Translations under genes and position numbers: made by a program | Part shown: piece after piece, positions 34,402 through 43,784 of the stretch | Layout: the number at the start of each line of letters is the position of its first letter | How positions within the stretch are numbered: position 1 is the first letter of the stretch | Assembly: GCA_038534295.1 (NCBI GenBank) | Contig: JBCAXA010000002.1 | Location: forward strand, 496,001 to 560,000 | Direction of reading: 5' to 3' | DNA from: JBCAXA01 sp038534295 | GTDB taxonomy: Bacteria; Pseudomonadota; Gammaproteobacteria; Steroidobacterales; Woeseiaceae | DNA: 64,000 nt | Notes under the pieces: generated by a model | Told to the model about the DNA's origin: nothing | The model's input: only the letters and a program-made list of their open reading frames with translations | The model's database searches: none

Positions 34402-35136
34402 TCAACCGATCTCGAAATCGCAGACCAGCGGCAGGTGATCGGAAAGCTGTACCTGCGGGACGTCGAAGCGGGTCACCCGAATGGGGTCCTGGTGCAGGAT
34501 GTAGTCGAGTTCGCGCCGCGGTGCGTTGCTCGGATAGGACGGCAAGCGCTCCACGTTGGCGCTGTGTAAACCGGCCGCCTGCTGGAACAGATAGATTTCA
34601 TCGCCGCCCCAGAACGTGTTGAAGTCGCCAGCGACAATGACCGGTTTGCGCGTCTTGCGAATCAGATCGTAGAGATGGCGCAGCTGCAGATGCCGATGCC
34701 GGTACTTCAGCGACAGATGGACCAAAAAGATGGCGCAGTCGTCGAGCTCGAGCTCGATGACGAGTTTCTTGATACCGGTGTCAAAAAAGTGGAAACGCTC
34801 GTGGTGCACATTGGGGCCAGCAAGCAACGCATTGCCCTGCTTGCGGACAATCGGCAGAAGGTTGTTCACCGACGTCCCGCCGTACTTGGTTTCGTAGGAC
34901 GACTTGAACTCGAGCGCCGCGGCGATCGACTCGGCCTGATTGATCATGCGGCTGCGAATAGAGCCGGTGTCGACTTCGATAAGACCGCATACGTCGGGTG
35001 CCTGTAGCTTGATGAAATCGATCAGTCGATCGAGCTGCTGCGGATTGCCCAACAGGTAGCCAGCGCCGGGCACGGGCACGTGCATAGCGGCACCACTGCC
35101 GACGCCGTAGCGGATGTTGAACAGGAGAAGACGCAT
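34402..35136 (-). CDS. Endonuclease/exonuclease/phosphatase-family metal-dependent hydrolase
   Basis: 244 residues. It shows the EEP landmarks: N-terminal LLLFNIRYG, the Glu in CGLIEVD, VHLSLKYRHRHLQLRHL, the Asp/Asn pair in VIVAGDFNTF, and the terminal SDHLPLVCDF. No signal peptide is evident, so it is probably cytoplasmic. The substrate (phospholipid, nucleic acid or phosphoester) is unknown. It is divergent from the TIR-like gene, with 135 bases between. Confidence 0.87.
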   Translation of the reverse strand: MRLLLFNIRYGVGSGAAMHVPVPGAGYLLGNPQQLDRLIDFIKLQAPDVCGLIEVDTGSIRSRMINQAESIAAALEFKSSYETKYGGTSVNNLLPIVRKQGNALLAGPNVHHERFHFFDTGIKKLVIELELDDCAIFLVHLSLKYRHRHLQLRHLYDLIRKTRKPVIVAGDFNTFWGGDEIYLFQQAAGLHSANVERLPSYPSNAPRRELDYILHQDPIRVTRFDVPQVQLSDHLPLVCDFEIG

Positions 35137-35271
35137 GGAAGGACGTTCAGGGCCTGACGAGCAAACGGTAATACGAACGCCGCGCGGCCGCCAGCCTGGC
35201 TCGCACTTGGCTGGCCGCTAACGTCTGCGGTCGTTTACAATTGTGACAACCGTGTTGCCGCCGGTGTGCCA

Positions 35272-35718
35272 ATGTCGGAAAAAGAGCCCATTCGCGTATT
35301 CGTCAGCCATTTATTCGCAGAGAGTGACGACTACCTGCGGATTTTCGAGTACCTCGAGAGCGTCGATAACTTCTTTTACTTCAACGTCTCTAAGCCCGAG
35401 AACGTGCCGACCGGCTCGACCGAGGCTTTCAAGGAAGAGCTGCTTGCGCAAATCAAGGAGTCGGAAGCCGTGATTTTGCTCGGCAGTCTGTACGCGCAGA
35501 AAGCCGACTGGGCGCAGTACCAGATCGAGGCGGCCAAAGCGAACGAAATCCCGGTAATCGCCGTGAACGGTTTCGGCGGGACCATTGTATTGAATCAACG
35601 CCTCATCGAGCAGGCCGACACGGTCGTCGACTGGAACGCCCGCGAGATGGTTGACGCCATCAAGAGCAAAGGGCGCGACGAGGACACCAACCGCTGGGAA
35701 GTCATCGACTTCCCCTGA
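35272..35718 (+). CDS. Standalone TIR-like (MTH538/ThsB-type) protein
   Basis: 148 residues from ATG 35272 (a GTG lies six bases earlier). The fold signature follows the PF08937 TIR-like family: IRVFVSHLFAESDDYLRIFEYL, FNVSKPEN, EAVILLGSLYAQKADWAQYQIEAA, PVIAVNGFGG, then DTVVDWNAREMVDAI. Relatives act as ThsB sensors in Thoeris defence, usually beside ThsA; no such partner is here. It is 12 bases ahead of the flavin reductase, so the two are probably co-transcribed. The function is unknown. Confidence 0.8.
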   Translation: MSEKEPIRVFVSHLFAESDDYLRIFEYLESVDNFFYFNVSKPENVPTGSTEAFKEELLAQIKESEAVILLGSLYAQKADWAQYQIEAAKANEIPVIAVNGFGGTIVLNQRLIEQADTVVDWNAREMVDAIKSKGRDEDTNRWEVIDFP

Positions 35719-35730
35719 GCACCACTATTC

Positions 35731-36771
35731 ATGCCTATTGAAACCGATGCGCTGATCGTCGGCGCCGGCCCCTGCGGCCTGTTCCAGGTCTTTGAACTGG
35801 GTCTGCTCGGCCTTTCCGCCGAAGTCGTCGAGTCTATGCCACGCGTTGGCGGGCAGTGCGCTGAGCTGTACCCAGACAAGCCCATCTACGACATTCCGGC
35901 GATTCCGGTCATCTCCGCGCAGCAACTCGTCGATCAGCTCATGCAGCAGATCGAGCCATTTAAGGCCGGTTTTCACCTCAACCAAGAGGTCACAAGCGTG
36001 GCAGGCGACGGCAGCGGCCCGTTTACCGTGCGGACCTCCGCGGGAACCGAATTTCTCGCCAAAACCGTCGTCATCGCCGGCGGCGTGGGTTCCTTCCAGC
36101 CGCGCAAACTGAGGACACCCGGTGTCGAGGCGTTTGAGGATGCGCAAATCTTTTACCGCGTGCGCGATCCGTCGCGTTTCGCCGGGCGCCGGCTGTTGAT
36201 CATGGGCGGTGGCGATTCGGCGCTCGATTGGTTTTTGGAGCTCGGTCCGCGTGCGGCGAGTGTGACACTTGCGCATCGCTCGGATCAGTTTCGGGCGGCG
36301 CCGGCGTCGGTCAACGAAATGCGCCGCCGTGTTGCGGCGGGCGAGGCGGCGCTGCACGAATTTGGCACCTTGAGCGAAATCGGTGTCAGTGACGGGCAGA
36401 TCGCCACCGCGACCCTTGCAATCAAAAATGGCGAACCGGTGAGCTTGCCGGTCGACGACATTCTCGTTTTCTACGGTCTGGCGCCAAAGCTTGGGCCGAT
36501 CGCCGATTGGGGCCTCGATCTCAATCGCAAAACCATCAATGTCGACACCGAGAAATTTCAAACCAATGTGCCCGGGATTTTCGCGGTCGGCGACATCAAC
36601 GCGTATCCGGGCAAGAAGAAGCTAATCCTGAGCGGCTTCCATGAGGCCGCGTTGGCCGCGTTCGCGATTAAGCAGCACATCGAGCCAGACCGCAAAGTGC
36701 ACTTGCAGTACACGACGACGAGCCCGGTAATGCACGAACGACTCGGCGTGGAGAGCGCCAACGCGGAGTAA
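35731..36771 (+). CDS. Type-2 ferredoxin-NADP(+) reductase (thioredoxin-reductase-like flavoprotein)
   Basis: 346 residues. The FAD site ALIVGAGPCGLFQVFELGLLGL starts the protein, with GGQCAELYPDKPIYDIPA of the YumC/type-2 FNR group. The NADP site is LLIMGGGDSALDWFLEL near 160, with the HRS after strand two. There is no redox-active CxxC, so it is not a thioredoxin reductase. The second FAD motif is PGIFAVGDINAYPGKKKLILSGFHEAA. It reduces ferredoxin or flavodoxin; the ferredoxin at 5679-5999 is a possible partner. Confidence 0.9.
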   Translation: MPIETDALIVGAGPCGLFQVFELGLLGLSAEVVESMPRVGGQCAELYPDKPIYDIPAIPVISAQQLVDQLMQQIEPFKAGFHLNQEVTSVAGDGSGPFTVRTSAGTEFLAKTVVIAGGVGSFQPRKLRTPGVEAFEDAQIFYRVRDPSRFAGRRLLIMGGGDSALDWFLELGPRAASVTLAHRSDQFRAAPASVNEMRRRVAAGEAALHEFGTLSEIGVSDGQIATATLAIKNGEPVSLPVDDILVFYGLAPKLGPIADWGLDLNRKTINVDTEKFQTNVPGIFAVGDINAYPGKKKLILSGFHEAALAAFAIKQHIEPDRKVHLQYTTTSPVMHERLGVESANAE

Positions 36772-37739
36772 TGGCCAATATGGCGACGTTGCGTCGTCCG
36801 CTGGTCATCGCCCACCGAGGCGCGTCGGGCTACTTGCCCGAACACACCTTGGCCGCCAAGGCGCTGGCGTTTGCGCAAGGCGCGGATTACCTCGAGCAGG
36901 ATCTGGTCGTCAGCCGCGACGATGAATTGATTGTCGTCCACGATATCCATCTCGACCGCATCTCGGACGTCGCTGTGCGCTACCCCGGTCGTAGCCGGCC
37001 CGACGGGCGCTTCTACGTGCGTGATTTCACACTCGCCGAACTGCGCACATTGCGCGCGACAGAGCGCGTAAACGAGGCTGGCAGCGCTGTGTATCCGGAG
37101 CGGTTTCCACCGGCCGTGGGCAGTTTCGAACTCCATACGCTCGATGAGGAATTGGCATTCGTTGCTGGTCTGGCTCGATCAACCGGGCGCGTGGTCGGCA
37201 TTTATCCAGAGCTGAAGCGGCCAGCATGGCATCGCGAGCAGGGCGTTGACATCGGCAAACTGTTGTTTGGCAAGTTGACCGAGTTCGGCTACCGCCGCCG
37301 CGACGATCCGGTCTACGTGCAGTGCTTCGACTTCGCCGAACTCGAGCGTTGGCGTCACGATTTCGACAGCGAACTAAAACTCGTGCAGTTGATCGGCGAC
37401 AACGCGTGGCAGGAGTCGCCGACCGATTTTGATTGGGCGTTGAGTGAGCCTGGGTTGGCTGAAATCGGCAAGATTGCCGACGCATTGGGACCATGGATTC
37501 CGACGTTGATCGATCCTAAGACGTCTCGACCGGCAGCGTGGGTTGACAGCGCGCATCGTCGCGGTCTCGCGTTGCATCCCTTTACCGTCCGTGCAGACGA
37601 TCTGATTGTCGGCTTCGATCGGCTGCGTGCGCTGTTGGAGTGGCTCGTCTTTGACGCGCGCGTTGATGGCTTTTTCACCGATTTTCCGGATATCGCAGTC
37701 GATTTTCTCGACGAATCGGTGTTCTCAGGGCGTGCTTAA
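36771..37739 (+). CDS. Glycerophosphodiester phosphodiesterase
   Basis: 322 residues. The GDPD motif is complete at the N-terminus: VIAHRGASGYLPEHTLAAKALAF, EQDLVVSRDDELIVVHDIHLDR. The length and the inserted region resemble GlpQ-type enzymes, though no signal peptide is seen. It hydrolyses glycerophosphodiesters to glycerol-3-phosphate and alcohol. The start codon overlaps the preceding stop by one base (TAATG). Confidence 0.93.
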   Translation: MANMATLRRPLVIAHRGASGYLPEHTLAAKALAFAQGADYLEQDLVVSRDDELIVVHDIHLDRISDVAVRYPGRSRPDGRFYVRDFTLAELRTLRATERVNEAGSAVYPERFPPAVGSFELHTLDEELAFVAGLARSTGRVVGIYPELKRPAWHREQGVDIGKLLFGKLTEFGYRRRDDPVYVQCFDFAELERWRHDFDSELKLVQLIGDNAWQESPTDFDWALSEPGLAEIGKIADALGPWIPTLIDPKTSRPAAWVDSAHRRGLALHPFTVRADDLIVGFDRLRALLEWLVFDARVDGFFTDFPDIAVDFLDESVFSGRA

Positions 37740-37821
37740 GCGCTGAAGTGTGATCGATTTTGACCGCGGCGCAGGCGGCACTGTATATATTGAGCCCAGG
37801 TGGCAGGGAGTAAGGTCGCTT

Positions 37822-38334
37822 ATGCCTGAGGGATGGACTATCCCGGGTGCGCTGTTGCTGGCGGGATTTTTGCTGGGCGTACTCGTCGTCATGCTGACAC
37901 GTAGCCGTCGTATTGCAGCGCTCGAGCAGCGCAGCCTTGATCTCGGCAAAAACGTCAATGCATTGAAGGCTGAAAAAAACGTCGTCGACAAAAAGCTCAC
38001 GACGGCCGGTGAACGTATCGAAGAACTCGAGACCGCGTTATCCGAACGCGAGCAGCGCGTGGAGGAACTCGAGACCGCCTATTCGGCACGTTCCGATCAG
38101 CTCGAGCAGACACGCACCGACCTCAAAGCGGCCGTGCAGCAAACACAGGATCTGCGCAAGGATCTGGTGCAACACGCCGAAGACACCATCAAAGCAGAAG
38201 CCCATGCACGCGACGTCGAAAATGAGCTCAGTATGTTGACCGGTTCCGGCGATTCGCTCGACACCGAACTTCGTGATGAGCTGGACAGCTCCGAAGATGA
38301 CGACGCTCCGGCGTTGAAAGACTCAATCCGGTAG
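37822..38334 (+). CDS. Membrane-anchored coiled-coil protein, unrecognised
   Basis: 170 residues from ATG 37822, chosen over upstream starts because a membrane helix then begins at residue 9 (GALLLAGFLLGVLVVML). The rest is a long coiled coil (about 32-140; repeated ERxxELETA-like heptads) and an acidic C-terminus (SSEDDDAPALKDSI). I do not recognise the family with confidence; it resembles YhcB-like membrane coiled coils only in layout. The stop codon lies within the palindrome GTAGCGCTAC. Confidence 0.7.
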   Translation: MPEGWTIPGALLLAGFLLGVLVVMLTRSRRIAALEQRSLDLGKNVNALKAEKNVVDKKLTTAGERIEELETALSEREQRVEELETAYSARSDQLEQTRTDLKAAVQQTQDLRKDLVQHAEDTIKAEAHARDVENELSMLTGSGDSLDTELRDELDSSEDDDAPALKDSIR

Positions 38335-38342
38335 CGCTACGC
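38331..38342. promoter_or_regulatory. LacI-type palindrome core upstream of the S9 peptidase
   Basis: GTAGCGCTACGC, containing the perfect 10-bp palindrome GTAGCGCTAC, lies 30 bases before the peptidase start and overlaps the stop codon of the preceding gene. The same 12 bases occur in the 18-bp palindrome upstream of the TonB-dependent receptor at 43764-43781. Such cores resemble LacI-family operators of sugar/TonB-receptor regulons. Confidence 0.45.
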
Positions 38343-38372
38343 TCGCCCGGTCTGGTTTGCCGGGATCCAAGT

Positions 38373-40310
38373 ATGCACCGTTCGCTGTTACTAGGCTGGC
38401 TGCTGCTATCGTCAGTGGCACAGGCAGACACGCCGTGGCCATACCCCGAGGATTCGCCCACACCCAGTGCCGCGACGACCGGTCTCGCCGGCCGTGTCCC
38501 GGCCGGGTTTACGCGGTATTTGGTGGCGCAGGGTGCGTCAAACGCACAGATTTCGCCGGATGGCCGCGATGTCGCGTTTTTGTGGTCGATCAGCGGCGAG
38601 CCGCAGCTGTGGCGCGTGCCGGCAGCCGGCGGTCAGCCAGAGCAGCTGACCTTCGGTGGCGGCGTGACCGATTTCGCCTGGGCGCCAAACAGCGCGACGC
38701 TGCTAGTCGCGCGCGATCTTGATGGCAATGAGCGAGAGGGCTACACGTTACTCGCGCGCGATGGTACTGCCGAGCGGGAATTGCTGCCGCAAAGTGCGGC
38801 GTTTCGCAGCTTCGGCGAGTTCGCTATAGACGGCGAACAGATTGTCTACGCGTCGACGGAACGCAACGGAACCGACTTTGATATTTACGTGGCCGACGTT
38901 GCCGACGGCTCGACCAAACGGGTTTTCGACGGCCAATTCGGCTTTTTCGCGGCGGCGTTACGGCCCGGTGGCAATGAGCTACTGGTGTCCGAGACGCGGG
39001 GCGAAGATGCCAATGACCTGCACATACTCGATCTCGAGTCGGGTGCGTTGCGCGCACTGCTGCAGCCGGCCGTGGCTGCGGCGTTTGACTCGCCGGTGTG
39101 GCGCGACGACGGCACGGGTTTTTACACCCTCACGGATATCGACCGAGAGATGGCCGCGATTGCGTTCATCGACGCCCGCACCGCCGAGGTCGACATTCTC
39201 GTCGAGTCGGCAACGCCGATCGACCGGCTCGCCGTGTGCGATGCGCAGCGTCGACTGATCTATGCAATCAATGACAACGGCTTCTCTCGCCTCGGTGCAC
39301 TCGATCTCGAAACCGGTCGCCGGCTCGCCGTTCCTGAGTTGCCAAAGGGCGTGTACGACCTCGACTGTGCTCGCGATGCGCGCCGCGCAACGCTGCGAAT
39401 CGTCGGGCCGACTACCCCCGGTGATATTTACTTGTGGGACTTCGCTGCGGATACGGTCAACAAGCTGTTCACGGCCTCGCTCGGCGGCCTCGATCCGGCG
39501 CGACATTTCGCTGAGCCTACGGCGCTTACCTTTCCAGCGCGTGACGGTGTTCAGCTGCAGGGGCTGCTCTATTTACCGAGGCGTCGCGCGCCGGAAAACG
39601 GCTATCCGCTCGTCGTGCAGGTGCACGGCGGTCCGACGGCGCAGAGCCGACCCACGTTTCGACCGATCGAACAATATCTCGTTAATACCGGCGTCGCCGT
39701 ATTTGCCGTGAACGTGCGTGGTTCAACGGGGTTCGGCAAGACCTACGCGCGCCTCGACAACCGCGAGCGGCGGCTCGATTCGGTCCGTGATCTGGTCGAT
39801 ACGGTGGCGTTTCTGAGCGCGCGCGATGAGCTCGATACCAGCCGCGCTGCCGTCATGGGCGGCTCGTATGGCGGCTACATGGTCAATGCGGTGCTCGGGT
39901 CCTATCCCGGTGTATTTCAGGCCGGTATCTCAATTGTCGGTGTCTCGGATTGGGTGCGAGCGCTGGAGGATGCATCGCCCGCTCTGAAAGCGTCGGACCG
40001 CATCGAGTACGGCGATATTCGGGAGCCGCGTTGGCGCACGTTCTATTCGGAAAACTCGCCGATCAACAACGTCGACGCGATCGACGTGCCCGTGTTGTTT
40101 TCGCACGGCGTTAACGACCCACGCGATCCGGTGGCAGAGTCTGACCGGATGGTCCTACGCTTGCGCGAGAACGGCGTTCCGGTGCGCTACCTGCGGTTTG
40201 CCGACGAAGGTCATTCGGTCAAGAAACGCGGTAATCGCGTTGCGCTTTATCAGGCCATCGCCGGATTCTTGGACCAGGAACTCTCGCCGGATCGCAGTGC
40301 GGGTGAGTGA
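38373..40310 (+). CDS. Secreted S9-family prolyl oligopeptidase-like peptidase
   Basis: 645 residues with a signal peptide (MHRSLLLGWLLLSSVAQA). Residues about 35-370 are a WD/beta-propeller of S9C enzymes, and the alpha/beta-hydrolase domain follows. The catalytic Ser is near 497 (MGGSYGGYMVNAVLGSYP), the Asp in SHGVNDPRDPVAES, and the His in DEGHSVKKRGN. It cleaves oligopeptides in the periplasm or outside. It faces the receptor gene tail to tail, so it may supply or digest a ligand imported by it. Confidence 0.93.
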   Translation: MHRSLLLGWLLLSSVAQADTPWPYPEDSPTPSAATTGLAGRVPAGFTRYLVAQGASNAQISPDGRDVAFLWSISGEPQLWRVPAAGGQPEQLTFGGGVTDFAWAPNSATLLVARDLDGNEREGYTLLARDGTAERELLPQSAAFRSFGEFAIDGEQIVYASTERNGTDFDIYVADVADGSTKRVFDGQFGFFAAALRPGGNELLVSETRGEDANDLHILDLESGALRALLQPAVAAAFDSPVWRDDGTGFYTLTDIDREMAAIAFIDARTAEVDILVESATPIDRLAVCDAQRRLIYAINDNGFSRLGALDLETGRRLAVPELPKGVYDLDCARDARRATLRIVGPTTPGDIYLWDFAADTVNKLFTASLGGLDPARHFAEPTALTFPARDGVQLQGLLYLPRRRAPENGYPLVVQVHGGPTAQSRPTFRPIEQYLVNTGVAVFAVNVRGSTGFGKTYARLDNRERRLDSVRDLVDTVAFLSARDELDTSRAAVMGGSYGGYMVNAVLGSYPGVFQAGISIVGVSDWVRALEDASPALKASDRIEYGDIREPRWRTFYSENSPINNVDAIDVPVLFSHGVNDPRDPVAESDRMVLRLRENGVPVRYLRFADEGHSVKKRGNRVALYQAIAGFLDQELSPDRSAGE

Positions 40311-40322
40311 TCGCGGACCATG

Positions 40323-40355
40323 AAAAAGGCGGGACGGCCATGCAGCCATCCCGCC
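40323..40355 (-). terminator. Rho-independent terminator after the TonB-dependent receptor
   Basis: On the minus strand, GGCGGGATGGC pairs with GCCGTCCCGCC (one mismatch) around a six-base loop and is followed by TTTTT. It lies just beyond the receptor stop and just after the S9 peptidase stop on the other strand. Confidence 0.85.
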
Positions 40356-40377
40356 TCAGAGTTGCGCTCGCCTGTCG

Positions 40378-43300
40378 CTACAGCTGGTAGTCGACGCCGA
40401 CGAAGAAGAAGCGCCCGCGTGAGCTTGCCGGGTACGCGACGTTCGTCAGGAACGGCTCTTCGTCAGTAACGTTGCGAATGCCGCCGTAGATCATGAGCTG
40501 CTCGTTGATGGTGTAGTTCGCACTGAAGTCGTGAATCCAGGTTTCGTCCTGAATAACCGAATCGCCGTAGAGCGACGCAGCGGTTTCCACTTCGACAAAT
40601 TGCACCAACTGCTCATCGAGATACTGCGCCTGCCAACCGAGACTGAGGTTGCCAATCTCATAGCCGAGGAAGATGTTGCCGGCCCATTCGGGGCGGTTGA
40701 CTTCGCCGAGTTCGGGATTGACCTCGCTCAGGTCGTTGGGGTTTTGGAAAAAGTCGAGCTCGTTAACCTTCGTCGCTTGAACACGGACGTCGAACTGGTT
40801 GTCACCCACATCGAAGCCGAAGCGCGCGGCAATGTCGTAGCCAGATGTATCCAAGCGAGCAAAGTTGACGCTGGTTTGCTGCAGGAAGTTGAAGCCGCCG
40901 GCCTGCAACGAGTTCGGGTCGGGGTTACGCGTGAACAGCTGGCAGAAGTTCTGATTCAGACTCGCGCCCTGATAGCAGCCATCAACAATGTTCTGCGACG
41001 TCACCGCTTCGATCGCATCGTCGATCGAAATGTCCCAATAGTCGATCGTCAGGTTGAAGCCCGGGATGTCCTCAGGCTGGAAAACGACGCCGAGCGTTTT
41101 CGTCTCGGCGGTCTCCTCATCCAGCTCCGTGTTGCCACCCGTGGTGCCGCCAAACGCCGCGGACAACGGGTCGGTGAAGACGTAGTTGCCCATGCCATCG
41201 GTCGGATCGATACCGATTGCGGCAAAGTCTGCCTCGCAGTTTGCCTGCGTATTGGCTGCCAGCGTCGGATTGTCCGCGCCAATCGCGTTGATCTGGTTGA
41301 TATCGCACGGATCGACGGGTCGGAACGTCGTGCCCACCTGGGGACCAAACAGCTCGGTAATGTTTGGTGCCCGGACGGCTTCCGAATAGCCGCCGCGAAA
41401 CGCGATGCTGGGGTCGGGCGAGTACGACACATTGGCTTTCCAGGTCGTCGCCGTGCCGATGGTGGAGTAGTCCGAGCCGCGAATGGCAAGGTCGACAACC
41501 AGCGCTTCAATCGCTGGGTAGTCCGTTATCAGCGGCAGTGAGACTTCGACGAAGACGTCCGTTGCGTCAAAGTCACCCGATTCGTTGATAACCGACAGCG
41601 CCGGCCGGAAGGTCAGCGACTCGTTGGCGGAGACCGTGTTCAGCAGCTGCCCCGGTGCGACTCCACCGGCAGGAATGATACCGCGCTGGAAATCGTCGAA
41701 GCTCGCATCCGATTCCTCTTCGCGATATTCGAAGCCGACGGCGAAACCGATCGGGCCGCCGGGCAATGAGAAGAAGTCCTCGCTGTCGCCTACCAAGGTT
41801 CCGGTCAGTACACGCTGATCAATCGTCAAATCGTCGCGCGTCGGTACCGTAACGAAGGCGATCGCCTCTGGCGTGAATCCAGCCTGACCGCTCCAGATAT
41901 TGAGCGGTACGCACTGGCCATCACCCGGCGTGAACGAGAAATAGCCCGGGTCATAGACCGGGATATTGAACGGTGTGGTCAGTGCCGGCGCCGTTGGGTC
42001 GACCGACGAGCGACACGCGGGTTGACCGGTGACTGGATCGGTGACGGCATCGATCGCCGCGAAGAATCGATCGTTGATGACCGAACGTGGGCGCGAGATT
42101 TCCTGATCGAAGCGACCAATGTTGACGGCCACCTCCCAGCTCCAGTTGTTGTCCAACTGACCTTCGAGACCCGCAACGAAACGTGTGGTCTCGCGTTCGG
42201 TCTTGCGGCTGTCGCCGAAGCCGATCGGGTCGATCGTGATTGCCACGCCGCCGGTCGCTGCGGCGGTCGGTTGAATGAATGCCGGCAAGAACGGGTTGTC
42301 CGGTGCGCCAAACAGGAGATCCCAGAACGAGTTGGGGTCGATATTCTGCTCGGTTTCCTGGGTGACGTATTTCGCTTCGGCAAACGCCGTGATGCTCTCC
42401 GTAAGATCGTAGCTCGCGAGCAGGTTTACGGTGATCTTGTCGTCCGGAATCAGGATGCTGGTCTGGTCATTGGCAATCGTGTTGAACGAGTCGCCGCCAA
42501 AACCTTGGAAGTCGTCTGATACGAGGCCGTCCTGCACGGGTCGGTAGGTGCCGGCCGCCGTGACGTTCCAGCAGCCGCCGACGACGCCAAACGAGGCCGC
42601 GCCAAACACTGAGTTGTACCCCGTGAAGGAGTCCAAACAGTCATTGACTCCGTTGCCATCGAGATCGATCGGCGTGTCCGGATCGAAGCCATCGAAGGTG
42701 AACGGGTTACCCGGAATGATGTAGCCGTAACCCGACGTGAACGGGAAGGTCCGGCCCGGCAACACGGCGCGTTGCGGCGCATTGGCCGCCCGGTCGAACA
42801 GCGCATTCTCGGCGGCGGTCAACGTTGGATCGACGCCGAATTCCGCGTTGTAGTCGGCGATAAAATCGGCGCGAGTGGGAATCGGCAAGCCGAAGTTGGT
42901 CAGGCCCGTGTTCTGAAAATTAAAGAACTGCGCAAGGTTCGGCGTGTCACCACCAATATCGCCCTGCTGAAATCTAAGATCGGGGTTTAACCAGTCGCGA
43001 CCCGAACCGACCAAACCGAAGTTGTCGCGTTCGTTGGCCAGCACGCCTTCGTCGGTACGGTAGTCGACGGCAACCGCGAAGTTGCCGCGGTCGTTGGCGA
43101 AATTGGTGCCCCAGATCGCCGAAAGCGACAGCTGCTCGCCGTCACCTTCGGACGAAATGCCAAAATTGGCGTCAATCTCAAAGCCGTCAAAATTGTCCTT
43201 GGTGATGAAGTTGACGACGCCGCTGACCGCGTCGGCCCCATAAATAGCCGATGCGCCGCCGGTCAGTACCTCGACCCGTTCGACGAGTTTGATCGGTATC

Positions 43301-43731
43301 GAGCCGACGTCGACGGCGTTCTGACCTTGGATACCGCCGACATGGCGTCGGCCGTTGACCAGCACCAACGTGCGGTTCGCGCCGAGGGCGCGCAAATTCA
43401 AGACATTCGCGCCATCCGCGCCGTCGTTGAACGGGCTGTCTTGTTGTTCTGCCGTCGCCGATGCCAGCAGTGCCGGTACGTCATTGACGACATCGGAAAT
43501 GTTGAATTCACCCGAGGCTTGAATGTCTTCAGCCGTCAACGTTTGCACCGGCAGCGGACCAGTTAGGTTGGCGTCGCGCGCGATACGCGAGCCGGTTACG
43601 ACAATCTCCTCAAGTTCGGTGTCTTCTTCCTCCTGCGCCAGCGCAGCTGTTTGCAACAGCGTGGCGCCAGCAAGCGCGGCGAGGGCGTGCGCCGGCTTCA
43701 AATGGAACACAAAGGGCAATTTGATTTTCAT
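40378..43731 (-). CDS. Large TonB-dependent outer-membrane receptor
   Basis: 1117 residues, longer than typical receptors. A signal peptide (about 1-32, ending ALAQE) is followed by a TonB-box-like EEIVVTGSR. The plug domain (LPVQTLTAEDIQASGEFNISDVVNDVPALL, then ADGANVLNLRALGANRTLVLVNGRR) and the barrel end in SSRGRFFFVGVDYQL with the usual C-terminal aromatic. Long acidic, Asn/Asp-rich loops occur. The ligand cannot be read from sequence. Its upstream palindromes, and the nucleoside genes next to it, hint at carbohydrate or nucleoside uptake. Confidence 0.93.
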   Translation of the reverse strand: MKIKLPFVFHLKPAHALAALAGATLLQTAALAQEEEDTELEEIVVTGSRIARDANLTGPLPVQTLTAEDIQASGEFNISDVVNDVPALLASATAEQQDSPFNDGADGANVLNLRALGANRTLVLVNGRRHVGGIQGQNAVDVGSIPIKLVERVEVLTGGASAIYGADAVSGVVNFITKDNFDGFEIDANFGISSEGDGEQLSLSAIWGTNFANDRGNFAVAVDYRTDEGVLANERDNFGLVGSGRDWLNPDLRFQQGDIGGDTPNLAQFFNFQNTGLTNFGLPIPTRADFIADYNAEFGVDPTLTAAENALFDRAANAPQRAVLPGRTFPFTSGYGYIIPGNPFTFDGFDPDTPIDLDGNGVNDCLDSFTGYNSVFGAASFGVVGGCWNVTAAGTYRPVQDGLVSDDFQGFGGDSFNTIANDQTSILIPDDKITVNLLASYDLTESITAFAEAKYVTQETEQNIDPNSFWDLLFGAPDNPFLPAFIQPTAAATGGVAITIDPIGFGDSRKTERETTRFVAGLEGQLDNNWSWEVAVNIGRFDQEISRPRSVINDRFFAAIDAVTDPVTGQPACRSSVDPTAPALTTPFNIPVYDPGYFSFTPGDGQCVPLNIWSGQAGFTPEAIAFVTVPTRDDLTIDQRVLTGTLVGDSEDFFSLPGGPIGFAVGFEYREEESDASFDDFQRGIIPAGGVAPGQLLNTVSANESLTFRPALSVINESGDFDATDVFVEVSLPLITDYPAIEALVVDLAIRGSDYSTIGTATTWKANVSYSPDPSIAFRGGYSEAVRAPNITELFGPQVGTTFRPVDPCDINQINAIGADNPTLAANTQANCEADFAAIGIDPTDGMGNYVFTDPLSAAFGGTTGGNTELDEETAETKTLGVVFQPEDIPGFNLTIDYWDISIDDAIEAVTSQNIVDGCYQGASLNQNFCQLFTRNPDPNSLQAGGFNFLQQTSVNFARLDTSGYDIAARFGFDVGDNQFDVRVQATKVNELDFFQNPNDLSEVNPELGEVNRPEWAGNIFLGYEIGNLSLGWQAQYLDEQLVQFVEVETAASLYGDSVIQDETWIHDFSANYTINEQLMIYGGIRNVTDEEPFLTNVAYPASSRGRFFFVGVDYQL

Positions 43732-43763
43732 GCTGGGCGAGTCTCCGGCAGTCTTTGATTTTT

Positions 43764-43781
43764 TTGCGTAGCGCTACGCAA
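43764..43781. promoter_or_regulatory. Perfect 18-bp palindrome, LacI-type operator candidate
   Basis: TTGCGTAGCGCTACGCAA lies about 33 bases before the receptor start codon, in the 5' untranslated or promoter zone. The central GTAGCGCTAC resembles operators of LacI-family regulators that control TonB-receptor genes in xanthomonads and relatives. Two further inverted repeats with TTGC...GCAA follow at 43785-43801 and 43812-43822, the half-sites spaced about 21 bases apart. Confidence 0.55.
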
Positions 43782-43784
43782 CCG

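Noticed and set aside
35272..35718. Thoeris-type antiviral system
   Set aside because: Only the TIR-like component is present; no ThsA-like NADase or other defence gene is found in the surrounding 20 kb.
40531..41541. 336-residue plus-strand frame inside the TonB-dependent receptor
   Set aside because: It lies on the opposite strand of a full-length receptor and has no domain features.
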